Source: JAFNAG01 sp963824985 (GTDB lineage: Bacteria; Acidobacteriota; UBA6911). Taken from it: a DNA stretch of 64,000 nt. Position 1 is the first letter of the stretch. The number at the start of each line of letters is the position of its first letter. The stretch is taken from contig CAWGRQ010000024.1 of the NCBI GenBank assembly GCA_963824985.1, positions 62,001 through 126,000 of the forward strand, in the 5' to 3' direction. Below are positions 18,245 to 26,804 of this stretch, piece by piece. A program made the position numbers and the translations under genes. The notes beneath the pieces were generated by a model that worked only from the letters and a program-made list of their open reading frames with translations, was not told where the DNA came from and did not search any database.

Positions 18245-21007
18245 TCAGCTCATTTCCTGAAAATTCAAAGGGATCCCGATCTTTTGCACCGCGCAGATCT
18301 GCCGGATGGCGGCAACCAGATCCTCGGCAGGGCCTCCTTTACTCAGGTAGGCGGACGCGCCGGCTTCGCGCATGGCGCCCGCGAGGTCCGCCTGCGCATG
18401 CATGGATAATCCTATGACCTTAATTCTTGGATTTTTGGCGAGGATCCGCCTGGTGGCTTCTACGCCGCTCATTTCAGAGAGATTGATATCCATGATTATG
18501 ACGTCGGGTTGCAGCCGATCGGCCAGTTCGATGGCCTGGGGGCCGTCTGCGGCCTGGCCGACGATTTCGATATCCGGTTCGATCTGCAACAGTTCGGCCA
18601 GCCCCTCGCGCATGATCTTATGATCGTCAACAACCAGGACGCGGTGAGCGGCCGCCCGGTCGAGCACTTTTAACCTGGTTGCCGGGTCTCTCCGACCCGC
18701 GTCGGTTTCAGGCAGTTCCGCGCCCGGGGCGGGTTGCTGTGGAACGGTGATCGAAATGCGGGTGCCTCGGTCGGGGCAGGTCACGATTTCCATTTCGCCC
18801 CCGATATGAGCCAGCCGCTGCTGGATGCTGAAGAGGCCGAAGGTGGCCTCGTCGGCGCGTCTTTTTTTCAGCAGATCGGCATCGAATCCCCGGCCCTCGT
18901 CGCGAATCATCAGCTTGATGCTGTTCTCTTTTGTCCGCAACAGCGCGACATAGGCTTCCGCCACCCCCGCGTGTTTTACGGCATTGAAGAGCAGCTCGCG
19001 CGCGCATTCGAAAAGCAGGATCCGCGTCTCTTCGTCGGCAGGCTCCGCCCGGTTGTCCGCACGCAGGATTACCTTGAATTGATGCTTTTCCAGCGTACGC
19101 GAGGCAAGCCAGGCCAAGGCGCCGTTCAGGCCCTTTTGATCGAGTACGGGGGGACTCAGTTCGACGGTCAAGGAACGCGACGCATCCAGCGCCTCCCGAA
19201 GAATGCCGTCCACCCCCTGGGCCGCGGCGCGGATACGTTCCGGATTGCTGTCCCGCTTCAGAAAGCTCACCTGGATCCGGGCCGCCACCAGGAGTTGCTG
19301 GACATGATCGTGCAGCACCTTGGACAGGCGCTTGCGTTCCCGCTGCTCCACCCGGGACAGGTCGGCGGCCAGGGCCCTCAGCTGGTCGGCCAGACGCTGG
19401 ACCTCGGCCGTCCGCTCGATCAGGGAGCGCTCGCTTCTGCGGCGCTCGGTGATGTCCAGGCCCACCTCCATGATCATCCGGGAGCCGTCGATATCCTCAA
19501 AGGGAAAATCGTGAACGTCGTATTGTTGGCCGTCCGGCCCGGCCCATTCCCAGCGGTGGGATTTGTTGGCTTCGAGCGCGTTGAAGGTCTGGCAGTTTTC
19601 ACAAGGCTCAGCGCGCTGGAACAGGCACTGGTAGCAGCACCGGCCGTCGTTTTTGCCGAAGCGGCTCTCGAAAAACTTATTGGCGAAGGGGATATGGTAA
19701 TCGGGAGTCAGAAGCGCGACATAGACCGGCAGGGCGTCGAGGACCTCGTGAAAGCGGCGCCGCTCGGCCTGCACCTGGGCAACACTCTTGAGCAGTTCAT
19801 TCGTTCGTTCGGCCACCCGCAGCTCGAGCGTTTCGTTCATTCGCCGCAAGGCTTCCTCGGCATGTTTGCGCTCCGTGATGTCCTGCGTGGTTCCGAATCC
19901 GCCCTGCAGGCCTCCCGCGGGATCAAACTCCAGGTGGGCTTTCTCGCGCACCCACTTCACCCTGCCGTCGGCGCAGATCCGGTGCTCGACGTCATAGGGC
20001 TCGCCGGCCAGCCCCGCTTTCCACTTTGTGTCCACATACTCGCGATCATCGGGATGAATGATCTCCAGGAAGGTTTCATACGTCAGAGGAGTACCTTTGG
20101 GGATACCGAAGATACGGTGGTTTTCATCGGACCAGGTGAGTACATTCCGGCCGACATCCAGACGCCAGCTGCCGATCTGTCCCACGGCCTGGGCGCGGTC
20201 CAGGTCCTTCTGACTTTGGCTCAGCGCCGTCTCCGCCTGCTTGCGCCTGGTGATGTCGCTGAACACAACGGCAAACCGCCCCGGAGCCGGGCGATAGGCA
20301 AACACTTCAAACCAGCGGTTCAGTCTGGCCGCGAAGTTTTCGATATGGGTCGCCTCTCCGGTGAGGGCCACCTTGCCGTATTCCTCGATCCAATAAGGTT
20401 CGATCCCGGGTAATATCTCGAGCACGCGCTTCCCGAGGACATCTTCCCGCTTCATTCCTGACAGGCGTTCAAAGGCCGGGTTCACCTCCAGGAAACGGTA
20501 ATCGCACGGCCGCCCCTGTTCGTCGGTTATGATCTCGTGAAGAGCAAAACCCTCGGTCATGGTGTCGAACAGAGCCTGGTAGCGCTCTTCCTTTTCGCGC
20601 AACGCCTCCATGCTTCGATGCAGGGCAAGCTCCTGCTCGCCGGCCGCCAGATTCAACCGCAAACGGCGGTTACGCTCCGCGAGGATGCTGAGAAAAATTC
20701 CCATGGCCGAGAAGACCGCCGTGGTGACCGCTGCTGCCGTGGACTGCAACTCCAACCGGCCTTGAGGAGAGAGAATGAAGAGCACCGCCGTCAGCGCGCC
20801 GAGAGCGGTCGCCAGCAGGCCCGGCCCGAGGCCGAACCGGATCGAGACAAACACCACGGCGGGGAAGAGGGTGATGTACGGCGCCTGTCCCTCGCCGAGA
20901 TGCGGCTCCAGCAGCCGGTACAGGAGCAGCGCGATCGCTATGGAGGCCAGCGCCGCTCCATAGCCGATTAGACCTCGTACACGCGAATCAGTGGATCCGT
21001 GCGACAT
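18245..21007 (-). CDS. PAS-rich hybrid sensor histidine kinase with C-terminal receiver
   Basis: The 920-residue protein has an N-terminal DUF4118-like membrane domain (about 12-110, three or four segments, followed by ILAERNRRLR). Three PAS domains follow, at about 140-255, 270-385 and 415-525. The third carries a cysteine group (CCYQC at 457-461, CENC at 469-472). Next are a HisKA_3 dimerisation domain with phosphoacceptor His about 566 (KVLHDHVQQ), an HATPase domain (NAVKHAG at about 685, DEGRGFD at about 703) and a receiver domain with phospho-Asp about 840 (VIIMDINLSEMSG). There is no output domain. HisKA_3 kinases normally partner with NarL-type regulators, and one is encoded 1 kb upstream at 22043-22690. 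The ligand is unknown. Confidence 0.88.
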   Translation of the reverse strand: MSHGSTDSRVRGLIGYGAALASIAIALLLYRLLEPHLGEGQAPYITLFPAVVFVSIRFGLGPGLLATALGALTAVLFILSPQGRLELQSTAAAVTTAVFSAMGIFLSILAERNRRLRLNLAAGEQELALHRSMEALREKEERYQALFDTMTEGFALHEIITDEQGRPCDYRFLEVNPAFERLSGMKREDVLGKRVLEILPGIEPYWIEEYGKVALTGEATHIENFAARLNRWFEVFAYRPAPGRFAVVFSDITRRKQAETALSQSQKDLDRAQAVGQIGSWRLDVGRNVLTWSDENHRIFGIPKGTPLTYETFLEIIHPDDREYVDTKWKAGLAGEPYDVEHRICADGRVKWVREKAHLEFDPAGGLQGGFGTTQDITERKHAEEALRRMNETLELRVAERTNELLKSVAQVQAERRRFHEVLDALPVYVALLTPDYHIPFANKFFESRFGKNDGRCCYQCLFQRAEPCENCQTFNALEANKSHRWEWAGPDGQQYDVHDFPFEDIDGSRMIMEVGLDITERRRSERSLIERTAEVQRLADQLRALAADLSRVEQRERKRLSKVLHDHVQQLLVAARIQVSFLKRDSNPERIRAAAQGVDGILREALDASRSLTVELSPPVLDQKGLNGALAWLASRTLEKHQFKVILRADNRAEPADEETRILLFECARELLFNAVKHAGVAEAYVALLRTKENSIKLMIRDEGRGFDADLLKKRRADEATFGLFSIQQRLAHIGGEMEIVTCPDRGTRISITVPQQPAPGAELPETDAGRRDPATRLKVLDRAAAHRVLVVDDHKIMREGLAELLQIEPDIEIVGQAADGPQAIELADRLQPDVIIMDINLSEMSGVEATRRILAKNPRIKVIGLSMHAQADLAGAMREAGASAYLSKGGPAEDLVAAIRQICAVQKIGIPLNFQEMS

Positions 21008-21420
21008 TTATCAACTCCGTGACCGTGCCCTTATGATACCAGGCAGCCGGATTCTGAGCGGGCCGCCGCATGCGGCTCTCATATCCGGGCAGGATCGCGC
21101 GAGGTCCCAGCATGCCCCTTAGAAGCCGGGAGGCACAAGCACAATAGGATAATTCGTTCCGCGGGGAAACGCCATGCTGTGGCTCCCCTTCGGCATCGGT
21201 AAGCGCCCCCGGACTCGAGGATTCTCACCAGAGCACTCCGAGTCCGCGATCCCGTTCCTGCTTGCCGGCCTGGTATCTTCCCGATACGACCATATCATTC
21301 TGCCAATCCTGATCAATACGTAGAAACCCCCATTTCTTCAAAGATGGAGTTCCGCATGGCGTGCTCTCCCCCTGCTCCGAAAATAAGACCGAATGTGGCG
21401 CCAATTCACTCTTCCATCCC
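21008..21420. other. Intergenic region without recognised gene
   Basis: This segment lies between the hybrid kinase start and the palindromic repeat cluster. Short minus-strand frames exist but show no family resemblance or ribosome binding site. It presumably includes the kinase promoter. Confidence 0.35.
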
Positions 21421-21747
21421 TGTGCCGCCCTTTCAGGGCTTGAAATCTCGGCACCTTAACCCAGGGCTTACGCCCTGGGCTGTGCTATTGCGCCCTTTCA
21501 GGGCTTAGCCGCTCACGACCGCAACAATCCTGAAGAGTCAGGCAGTTTATGACTGCAACAATCCTGAAGAGTCAGGCAGTTTATGACTGCAACAATCCCG
21601 AAGGGTCAGGCAGTTCACGACTGCAACAATCCCGAAGGGTCAGGCAGTTCACGACTGCCATAATCCCGAAGGGATGGTGCAACAAAGCCCAGGGCGTGAG
21701 CCCTGGGAAAACGGGAGAGCTGGCAACAGCCCTGAAAGGGCGGCGCA
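21421..21747. repeat. Nested palindromic element with 34-bp tandem repeat core
   Basis: The outer blocks are gccgccctttcagggct at the left end and its inverse agccctgaaagggcggc at the right end. Inside them, a second block (cccagggcttacgccctggg) and its inverse (cccagggcgtgagccctggg) are arranged symmetrically. Each block is itself a short palindrome. The centre holds four head-to-tail copies of a 34-bp unit beginning at 21522, 21556, 21590 and 21624, with a partial fifth at 21658. The units begin caacaatcc. There are no spacers, so it is not a CRISPR. No coding frame is credible. Confidence 0.8.
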
Positions 21748-21772
21748 GAGAACGCGCGATGAGAGCACAAAA

Positions 21773-21827
21773 CATTTTCATGCATCACCGGTTGCGCCAC
21801 AGGCGCATGAGGAGCTGCTCCGAAAAT
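21773..21827 (+). repeat. Dispersed 55-bp repeat family, copy 2
   Basis: Ends CATTTTC and CGAAAAT bracket a core with ATGCATCACCGG, GCGCCACAGGCGCATG and AGCTGCTC. The same 55-base layout occurs at 48873-48927 with only a few differences, and a shorter inverted copy is at 3540-3581. The ends and the core are both partly self-complementary. Confidence 0.75.
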
Positions 21828-22042
21828 CACGACTGGCCCTGGAACGGGGGCATTTCTCCCGCCTGATCTGCTGTTTCATAGCCAACCGACCCGAAAGCCA
21901 AATTGGGGGACAAAAGCTCGAGGCTGGCCTGGGTGGGCTGGAAAGCGCAGGAACCGGGAAGGGCGTTCTACCTGTATCTGTGGTTATCGGATCAGGCTGG
22001 AGTTCCCGGTGGTGATGCGGGCTGGCCGGGAGATTGCCGGTT

Positions 22043-22690
22043 TCAGACGCAGCACTTCTGGATCGCATACCTGACCAGGTCGGCAGTCTTTTTCAGGTTG
22101 AGCTTTTCCATGATATTGGCGCGGTGACGCTCGACGGTGCGATAGCTGATGAACAGGAGTTTTCCGATTTCCTTGCTGGTTTTGCCTTCCACGATCAGCT
22201 TCAGCACCTCCCGCTCCCGTACCGTCAGCGGATCCGAGATCCCGTCCGGACGCACGCCACGAAGCATCTGCGCCCAGTACTGCCGGGCCTCCTCGGCAAC
22301 CAGGCGCGAAAGGTAAATCTCGCCCCTCCGAATCGCATCGATGGCAAAAAAAAGATCACTGGCCACATCGTCCTTGAGCAGATAGCCGTCGGCGCCCGCG
22401 GACACTGCCTGGGACAGATACTCTGAATCCTTGTGCATGGTGAGAATCAGCACCTTCACGTCCGGATGGGATCTCTTGACCTCATGAATAGCCTCGATGC
22501 CCCGGAGATGAGGCATGGAGATGTCGAGAATGATCGCGTGGGGGCGCACCTTCCTCAGGAGTTCGAGCAGGTCCAACCCATCCTTGGCCTCACCCACCAC
22601 TTCCAGGTCGGGCCGCTCGGAAAGAATGCTGATCAATCCGTGGCGAAACAGCGCGTGGTCATCGGCAATGACAATACGATAGCGGTCCAT
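22043..22690 (-). CDS. NarL/FixJ-family response regulator
   Basis: The 215-residue protein has an N-terminal receiver domain (IVIADDHALFRHG; phospho-Asp in AIILDISMPHLRG near residue 54; switch Thr in LILTMHKDS; Lys in YLLKDD). A C-terminal LuxR-type helix-turn-helix follows (LTVREREVLKLIVEGKTSKEIG, then ISYRTVERHRANIMEKL). It is a DNA-binding transcription factor. The ATG at 22690 is preferred over a start 33 bases upstream because it begins directly at the receiver and has GGGGGA upstream. The likely partner is the HisKA_3 hybrid kinase on the same strand about 1 kb downstream. The target genes are unknown. Confidence 0.92.
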   Translation of the reverse strand: MDRYRIVIADDHALFRHGLISILSERPDLEVVGEAKDGLDLLELLRKVRPHAIILDISMPHLRGIEAIHEVKRSHPDVKVLILTMHKDSEYLSQAVSAGADGYLLKDDVASDLFFAIDAIRRGEIYLSRLVAEEARQYWAQMLRGVRPDGISDPLTVREREVLKLIVEGKTSKEIGKLLFISYRTVERHRANIMEKLNLKKTADLVRYAIQKCCV

Positions 22691-23007
22691 GAATCCCCCA
22701 CCATCCCACATATCGGAAGGCAACGGCAGCTATGTGATTAAGAAATGCAGTTTCTATATCAAATAATGTTGTGGCGACTGCCGGAGCGGGGACCGCATCA
22801 AGTCTCATGAGTTGATCACTGAGCGGCTAACGGCCGCAGGATCCTGGAGGATTCACTGCAGATCGGCGCCTGGGCATATCGTCAAACCGGCTGCCGTGAG
22901 AATATACGGTGGATGAACCTCCGAGTTGCCACCGGCCGCCAAATTTAAGAGAAGATTAATTCTACACCAATTCGGGCAATCCCGTTTGATTATTTCCGAA
23001 ATCTTAA

Positions 23008-23126
23008 GATCGGGGAGATCGGGGAGATCGGGGAGGGAGATCGGGGACGTTCACTCATTTCTGCCGCTTCCACCGGGCATCGCCCTGCGGAAGCGTCTTG
23101 CGGATATGGCAGAACGTCCCCGATCT
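23008..23126. repeat. GATCGGGGA tandem repeat joined to a 15-bp inverted repeat
   Basis: Three adjacent copies of a 9-bp unit start at 23008, 23017 and 23026; after a 4-base interruption a fourth begins at 23039. That last copy forms the left arm of an inverted repeat: agatcggggacgttc (23038-23052) pairs exactly with gaacgtccccgatct (23112-23126). The loop between contains a further GC-rich hairpin-like segment. The surrounding 22691-23234 has no gene. Confidence 0.7.
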
Positions 23127-23171
23127 TCATTTCCTCCATTACACACTTCAGATGTACGTCGGCCTTCGGCC

Positions 23172-23211
23172 AAAAAACGAAGCCCGCGAGCCCGATCGGC
23201 CCGCGGGCTTC
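23172..23211 (-). terminator. Rho-independent terminator of the second S9 peptidase gene
   Basis: On the minus strand GAAGCCCGCGGGCC pairs with GGGCTCGCGGGCTTC around GATC and is followed by GTTTTTTGG. It lies 24 bases after the stop codon at 23235. Confidence 0.85.
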
Positions 23212-23234
23212 CCGTCCCCTCGCTCCTGGATCCT

Positions 23235-26225
23235 CTATTTAATCGGACTGCCTTTCTTGACCTGCGGCAGGCCGTCCGTTATCCACTGCGGCGCCGGCTT
23301 GCCCAGCAGGTAGTGGTCGAAGAACTGTTTCATGCGGATCGTAAAGTCCTTCTGGTTGTCACGGTTGGTAAGGTTGTGCGCTTCGCCGGGATAGGACAGC
23401 AGGATCACCTGCTTCCCGTTGACCCGGGCGGCGTTGAAGAACTGGAGTCCTTCGACGTAGTCGACGGCGCCGTCTTCCATCCCCTGAAGGATCATGAACG
23501 GCGTCTTGATCTTCGTCACGTTGAAGATCGGCGACTGCTCCTCGTAGAGCCTGGTCGCGTTCCACGGCGTGACGTCGGCGCCCATGCGCACTTGCCCGAC
23601 GGTCGTAATGCCCTGCTGCACCGTGCCGCTGCTCTTGTACAGCTCGTTATAGAAGCTGAGGAGATTGGTGGGCGGCGCGCCGGTAACGACGGCGGCGAAC
23701 ATGTCGGTCTGCGTCACGATATACGACGACTGGTATCCGCTCCAGCTGTGGCCGTGCAGCCCGATGCGCTTCGGATCGGCATAACCGAGCTCGATCACCT
23801 TCTTCACCGCGCTCGTCATGCAGTCCACGGCCGACGTGCCGGGCCTCCCGATCTCGTATACCATGTCGGGCTGGAACACGAGGTAGCCGTTGCTCGCGTA
23901 AGTCGAGAGTTGCGGGCTGTTGCTGTATCCCGGCGTCGAGAAGTTGTGATGTGTGTTCGACATGATCTCGTAGAACTCGACGAGCATCGGATATTTCTTG
24001 CCCGGCTCGTAGCCCGCGGGGAGCATGAGAGTCCCCTGGAGCTTTTGTCCCTTCGATGTCGTGTAGTCGATCAGGACTTTGCCGGGTGACCAGGCGTATT
24101 CCTTGAGGAACGGATTCGCGTCGGTCATTTTCTTCGGCGCTGTGAACGACGTGGTGCTCACCCAGTAATCGGGGAATTCGTTGTAGTCCTGTTGTGTGAA
24201 GAGGATGTTATCGGTGTCCTTCGCCTTCACGACGCCGCCGATGTTCTTGTCGGCCCAGATGACCGGCTGCGGCGCCTGGCCGGCCGTCACCTGCCAGTAT
24301 CCGTACTTCTTGGTGCGGTCGCCGTACGCCGAGAGCGTGACGGGTTTCGAGAGGTCGATGCCGCTGTCTTCCTCGGCGGCCCCGCCGGCGCCGCCTCCGC
24401 GCCCGCCGCGTCCGCCGCCGCCGGGCGCGTCGAAGCGCACGACCCGGAACTGGATCTGCTGCGCGCTGCCGACGCCGGTGGTCAGGTTCACCGCCTTCCC
24501 GCCGTCGAGCGGCGTCTGCCAGACGTCATACTTATCATAGAGCAGCACGGCTTTTCCGTCTTTCGACCAGCCGCCGAGGCCCCAGATGGGCTTCTCGTAG
24601 GCGTGGTCGTCGTCTTCGTTCACGTAGCTCTTGCCTGGAACCGCCGTCGCATCCATAAGCACGGAGTTGCCGGTTTCGAGGTTGAATGCGCGCACCTGCT
24701 TGTTTTTGAGATACAGGAACCACTTCGAGTCAGGCGACGTGCCGTAGGTGCGCGAGAGCGCCTTCTCGATCAGCGTGCGTGCGCCGGTGCCGATGTCAAC
24801 CTTGAAGAGATCGGCGCGGCTTCCGCCCCACGCGACTTCGCCACGATACGTCGCATCGTTGCGGCCGATGCCGACGTTCGAGTTGGCAGCCATCGTGACG
24901 TTGCTCATGTCTTCGTCGCCGAGCTTGACGAACTTGCCCGTGCTCACGAATACGACCGCCGGCAGCGTCGCCTGGCGCAACTGCTGGATCTGCACGATCT
25001 GCACCGACTGGGGCGTGGTATCCTTCCAGTGCCAGATATCCACGTTCGCCTTGATGGCATCGGCCTCGGGAACCTCCGGCTCCTGTTCCTTGATTCCGAT
25101 GAACACGCGGGAGCCATCCTTGCTCCAGCGCGGTGCGGTGTATTCGCTGAGGACCATCATCTTCGGGAAGGAAGAGTCCTTGGGCGGCTCGAAGACAAAC
25201 GGCTTAATGGCGGGTGTGCCGAGCGTGCTCCAGGTGAGGAGCACGTTCTCCTTCTGCTTCATGCCCTTCACCTTATCGCCGCGCAGGACGGCGAGATTGG
25301 CGCCTTCGCCGCTCCATGCGAGTTGCGCGTAATCCGCGGCGGCGGTGTTCAGCGCCCGCGTTTCACCGGAAACGGGGTCGAGGAGGTAGACGCCGTTGCC
25401 AAGCCGGTCGGCGGCGTCGACGGTGTAGGCGAACAACTTTCCTTCGTGGTCGAAGTCGTACTGATTGACGTTGCCGATGTTGCGGTCGAGACCTGACGAC
25501 AGGTCGTGCAAAATGAGATCGGCGCCGTTGAACTTCGAGTCTGCCTGCGCCTTGTTGAGGCGCACCGCAATCCATTTGGAGCCGTTGGAAAATCTCCACG
25601 ATGCCGTGTTCGGAAATGAGGTCTTTTCGCCGGTCGCGAGGTTGAGCAGTTCGAGATGTCCGGGCGTCGGCGGGGTCTGCGCGGTCGGCGCGGCGCCGCG
25701 CCCCCCCGGAGTCGGAACTGGGACGCCGCGGCCGCGGCCGCCACGGCCCCCCTCCGGCACGCCGGGGGGATTCACGAAAAGCGCGGCCCAGCGCGAGTCG
25801 TCGGAGAACTGCGGCGCGTTGCCGCCGCCACCGCCGCCGCGACCGCCGCCACCGCCACGCCCCGCGCCACCAGGCGCCGCGCCAAGCGGGACCGTGTAGG
25901 TCTTGTCGCCGTCGAGCGCCTTCACGTGCAGCGTCGGGTCGCCTTCATTCGGTGTGAGCGTGTACAACATCCATCGGCCGTCATTCGAGATTGCGGTCGA
26001 GCCGATGCGATTCCATCGCCCGTAATCCTCGAGGTTGAGTACCTTGCTTCCATCGGCGGCTCCCGAAGCAGGGGCCGCCTGCTGAGTGGTGGCGGGCGAC
26101 CTGCCGGTCGCCCCTACAGCGCCGGGGCCGAGGAAGGGGGAGAGAAAAAGCGCCGCGGCAAGCAGGCCGCCAAACAAGATGCGAGATGTGCGCATTGGAA
26201 ATCTCTGGACAGGTGGGGCTGCCAT
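23235..26225 (-). CDS. Large secreted S9-family peptidase with Gly-rich inserts
   Basis: The 996-residue protein has a signal peptide (MRTSRILFGGLLAAALFLSP within the first 40 residues), a beta-propeller region and a C-terminal alpha/beta-hydrolase domain with Ser about 827 (HGHSWSGYQ), Asp about 918 (QGMEDGAVD) and His about 950 (PGEAHN). It is related to prolyl oligopeptidases and acylaminoacyl peptidases of the S9 clan, and is longer than typical because of three Gly/Arg-rich low-complexity inserts near residues 110-135, 155-180 and 600-620. CTAGGAGAACATC before the ATG at 26225 supports this start. It is monocistronic with its own terminator. It is predicted to be a periplasmic or secreted peptidase. 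Confidence 0.88.
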   Translation of the reverse strand: MAAPPVQRFPMRTSRILFGGLLAAALFLSPFLGPGAVGATGRSPATTQQAAPASGAADGSKVLNLEDYGRWNRIGSTAISNDGRWMLYTLTPNEGDPTLHVKALDGDKTYTVPLGAAPGGAGRGGGGGRGGGGGGNAPQFSDDSRWAALFVNPPGVPEGGRGGRGRGVPVPTPGGRGAAPTAQTPPTPGHLELLNLATGEKTSFPNTASWRFSNGSKWIAVRLNKAQADSKFNGADLILHDLSSGLDRNIGNVNQYDFDHEGKLFAYTVDAADRLGNGVYLLDPVSGETRALNTAAADYAQLAWSGEGANLAVLRGDKVKGMKQKENVLLTWSTLGTPAIKPFVFEPPKDSSFPKMMVLSEYTAPRWSKDGSRVFIGIKEQEPEVPEADAIKANVDIWHWKDTTPQSVQIVQIQQLRQATLPAVVFVSTGKFVKLGDEDMSNVTMAANSNVGIGRNDATYRGEVAWGGSRADLFKVDIGTGARTLIEKALSRTYGTSPDSKWFLYLKNKQVRAFNLETGNSVLMDATAVPGKSYVNEDDDHAYEKPIWGLGGWSKDGKAVLLYDKYDVWQTPLDGGKAVNLTTGVGSAQQIQFRVVRFDAPGGGGRGGRGGGAGGAAEEDSGIDLSKPVTLSAYGDRTKKYGYWQVTAGQAPQPVIWADKNIGGVVKAKDTDNILFTQQDYNEFPDYWVSTTSFTAPKKMTDANPFLKEYAWSPGKVLIDYTTSKGQKLQGTLMLPAGYEPGKKYPMLVEFYEIMSNTHHNFSTPGYSNSPQLSTYASNGYLVFQPDMVYEIGRPGTSAVDCMTSAVKKVIELGYADPKRIGLHGHSWSGYQSSYIVTQTDMFAAVVTGAPPTNLLSFYNELYKSSGTVQQGITTVGQVRMGADVTPWNATRLYEEQSPIFNVTKIKTPFMILQGMEDGAVDYVEGLQFFNAARVNGKQVILLSYPGEAHNLTNRDNQKDFTIRMKQFFDHYLLGKPAPQWITDGLPQVKKGSPIK

Positions 26226-26804
26226 GATGTTCTCCTAGGGAATATTCGCAAACGGATCGCCAACAACACTGCCGACCAAATCGAGCGGTTTCTGAATCAG
26301 TGCTTCTTCTGTTTTAGTTAAGAAGTTTCCGGCATTATTGGAAAGCTTATAAGCATTTCTGTTCGGGAGCACAAGAAAAAAGCGGCGCGGCGCCGAAGGA
26401 AATCAAGGAAACACCCGGGACGGGTGGTGAATTTGCGGGTGGGAATTGGCTCGGAAACCGCGAACTTCATCTCCATTCCTGGTGCTGGCACGTGATTTCG
26501 AAGCCTGCGGAGTCTTGGCGACACCTGGCCTCGCCCTGCCTGAGCGGGACCGCGCACGCAGGAAAATGGGATCCGCCGCTCCGCACCCAATGTTCCCTAT
26601 TGTCGTCCGATTGCGGGATTTCCCTTGACAAACCGATTTGATCTGACTTAAGAGTAGTCCCATCTTTAAAAGAATCCAAACGCTCGGAATTTGAAAGACT
26701 GTTACTCAGGTTGGCCGCGCTGCAGCGCGCGAGTCCGCATCATTAGGCGGGGGAGTGCAGATTCTCCACGGGTGCGACTGCGCGGCGCCTCACAGGGGGG
26801 GTCC
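26226..26804. other. Divergent intergenic region between S9 peptidase and Oar-like receptor
   Basis: The 579 bases separate two divergently transcribed genes and should carry both promoters. Several short frames are present but none looks coding. A consensus -35 hexamer for the plus-strand gene is listed separately. Confidence 0.45.
26625..26653 (+). promoter_or_regulatory. Candidate sigma-70-like promoter for Oar-like receptor
   Basis: A perfect TTGACA (26625-26630) is followed after 17 bases by TTAAGA, a poor -10 match. It lies about 150 bases upstream of the receptor ATG. The -35 is convincing but the -10 is not. Confidence 0.35.

Noticed and set aside
21522..21670. Regular 34-bp repeats suggesting a CRISPR array
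   Set aside because: The units are directly adjacent with no unique spacers and no cas genes are nearby, so it is a plain tandem repeat.
22734..22780. AT-rich stretch near the response regulator considered as a replication origin or phage attachment site
   Set aside because: No DnaA-box cluster, no integrase and no tRNA gene are present.
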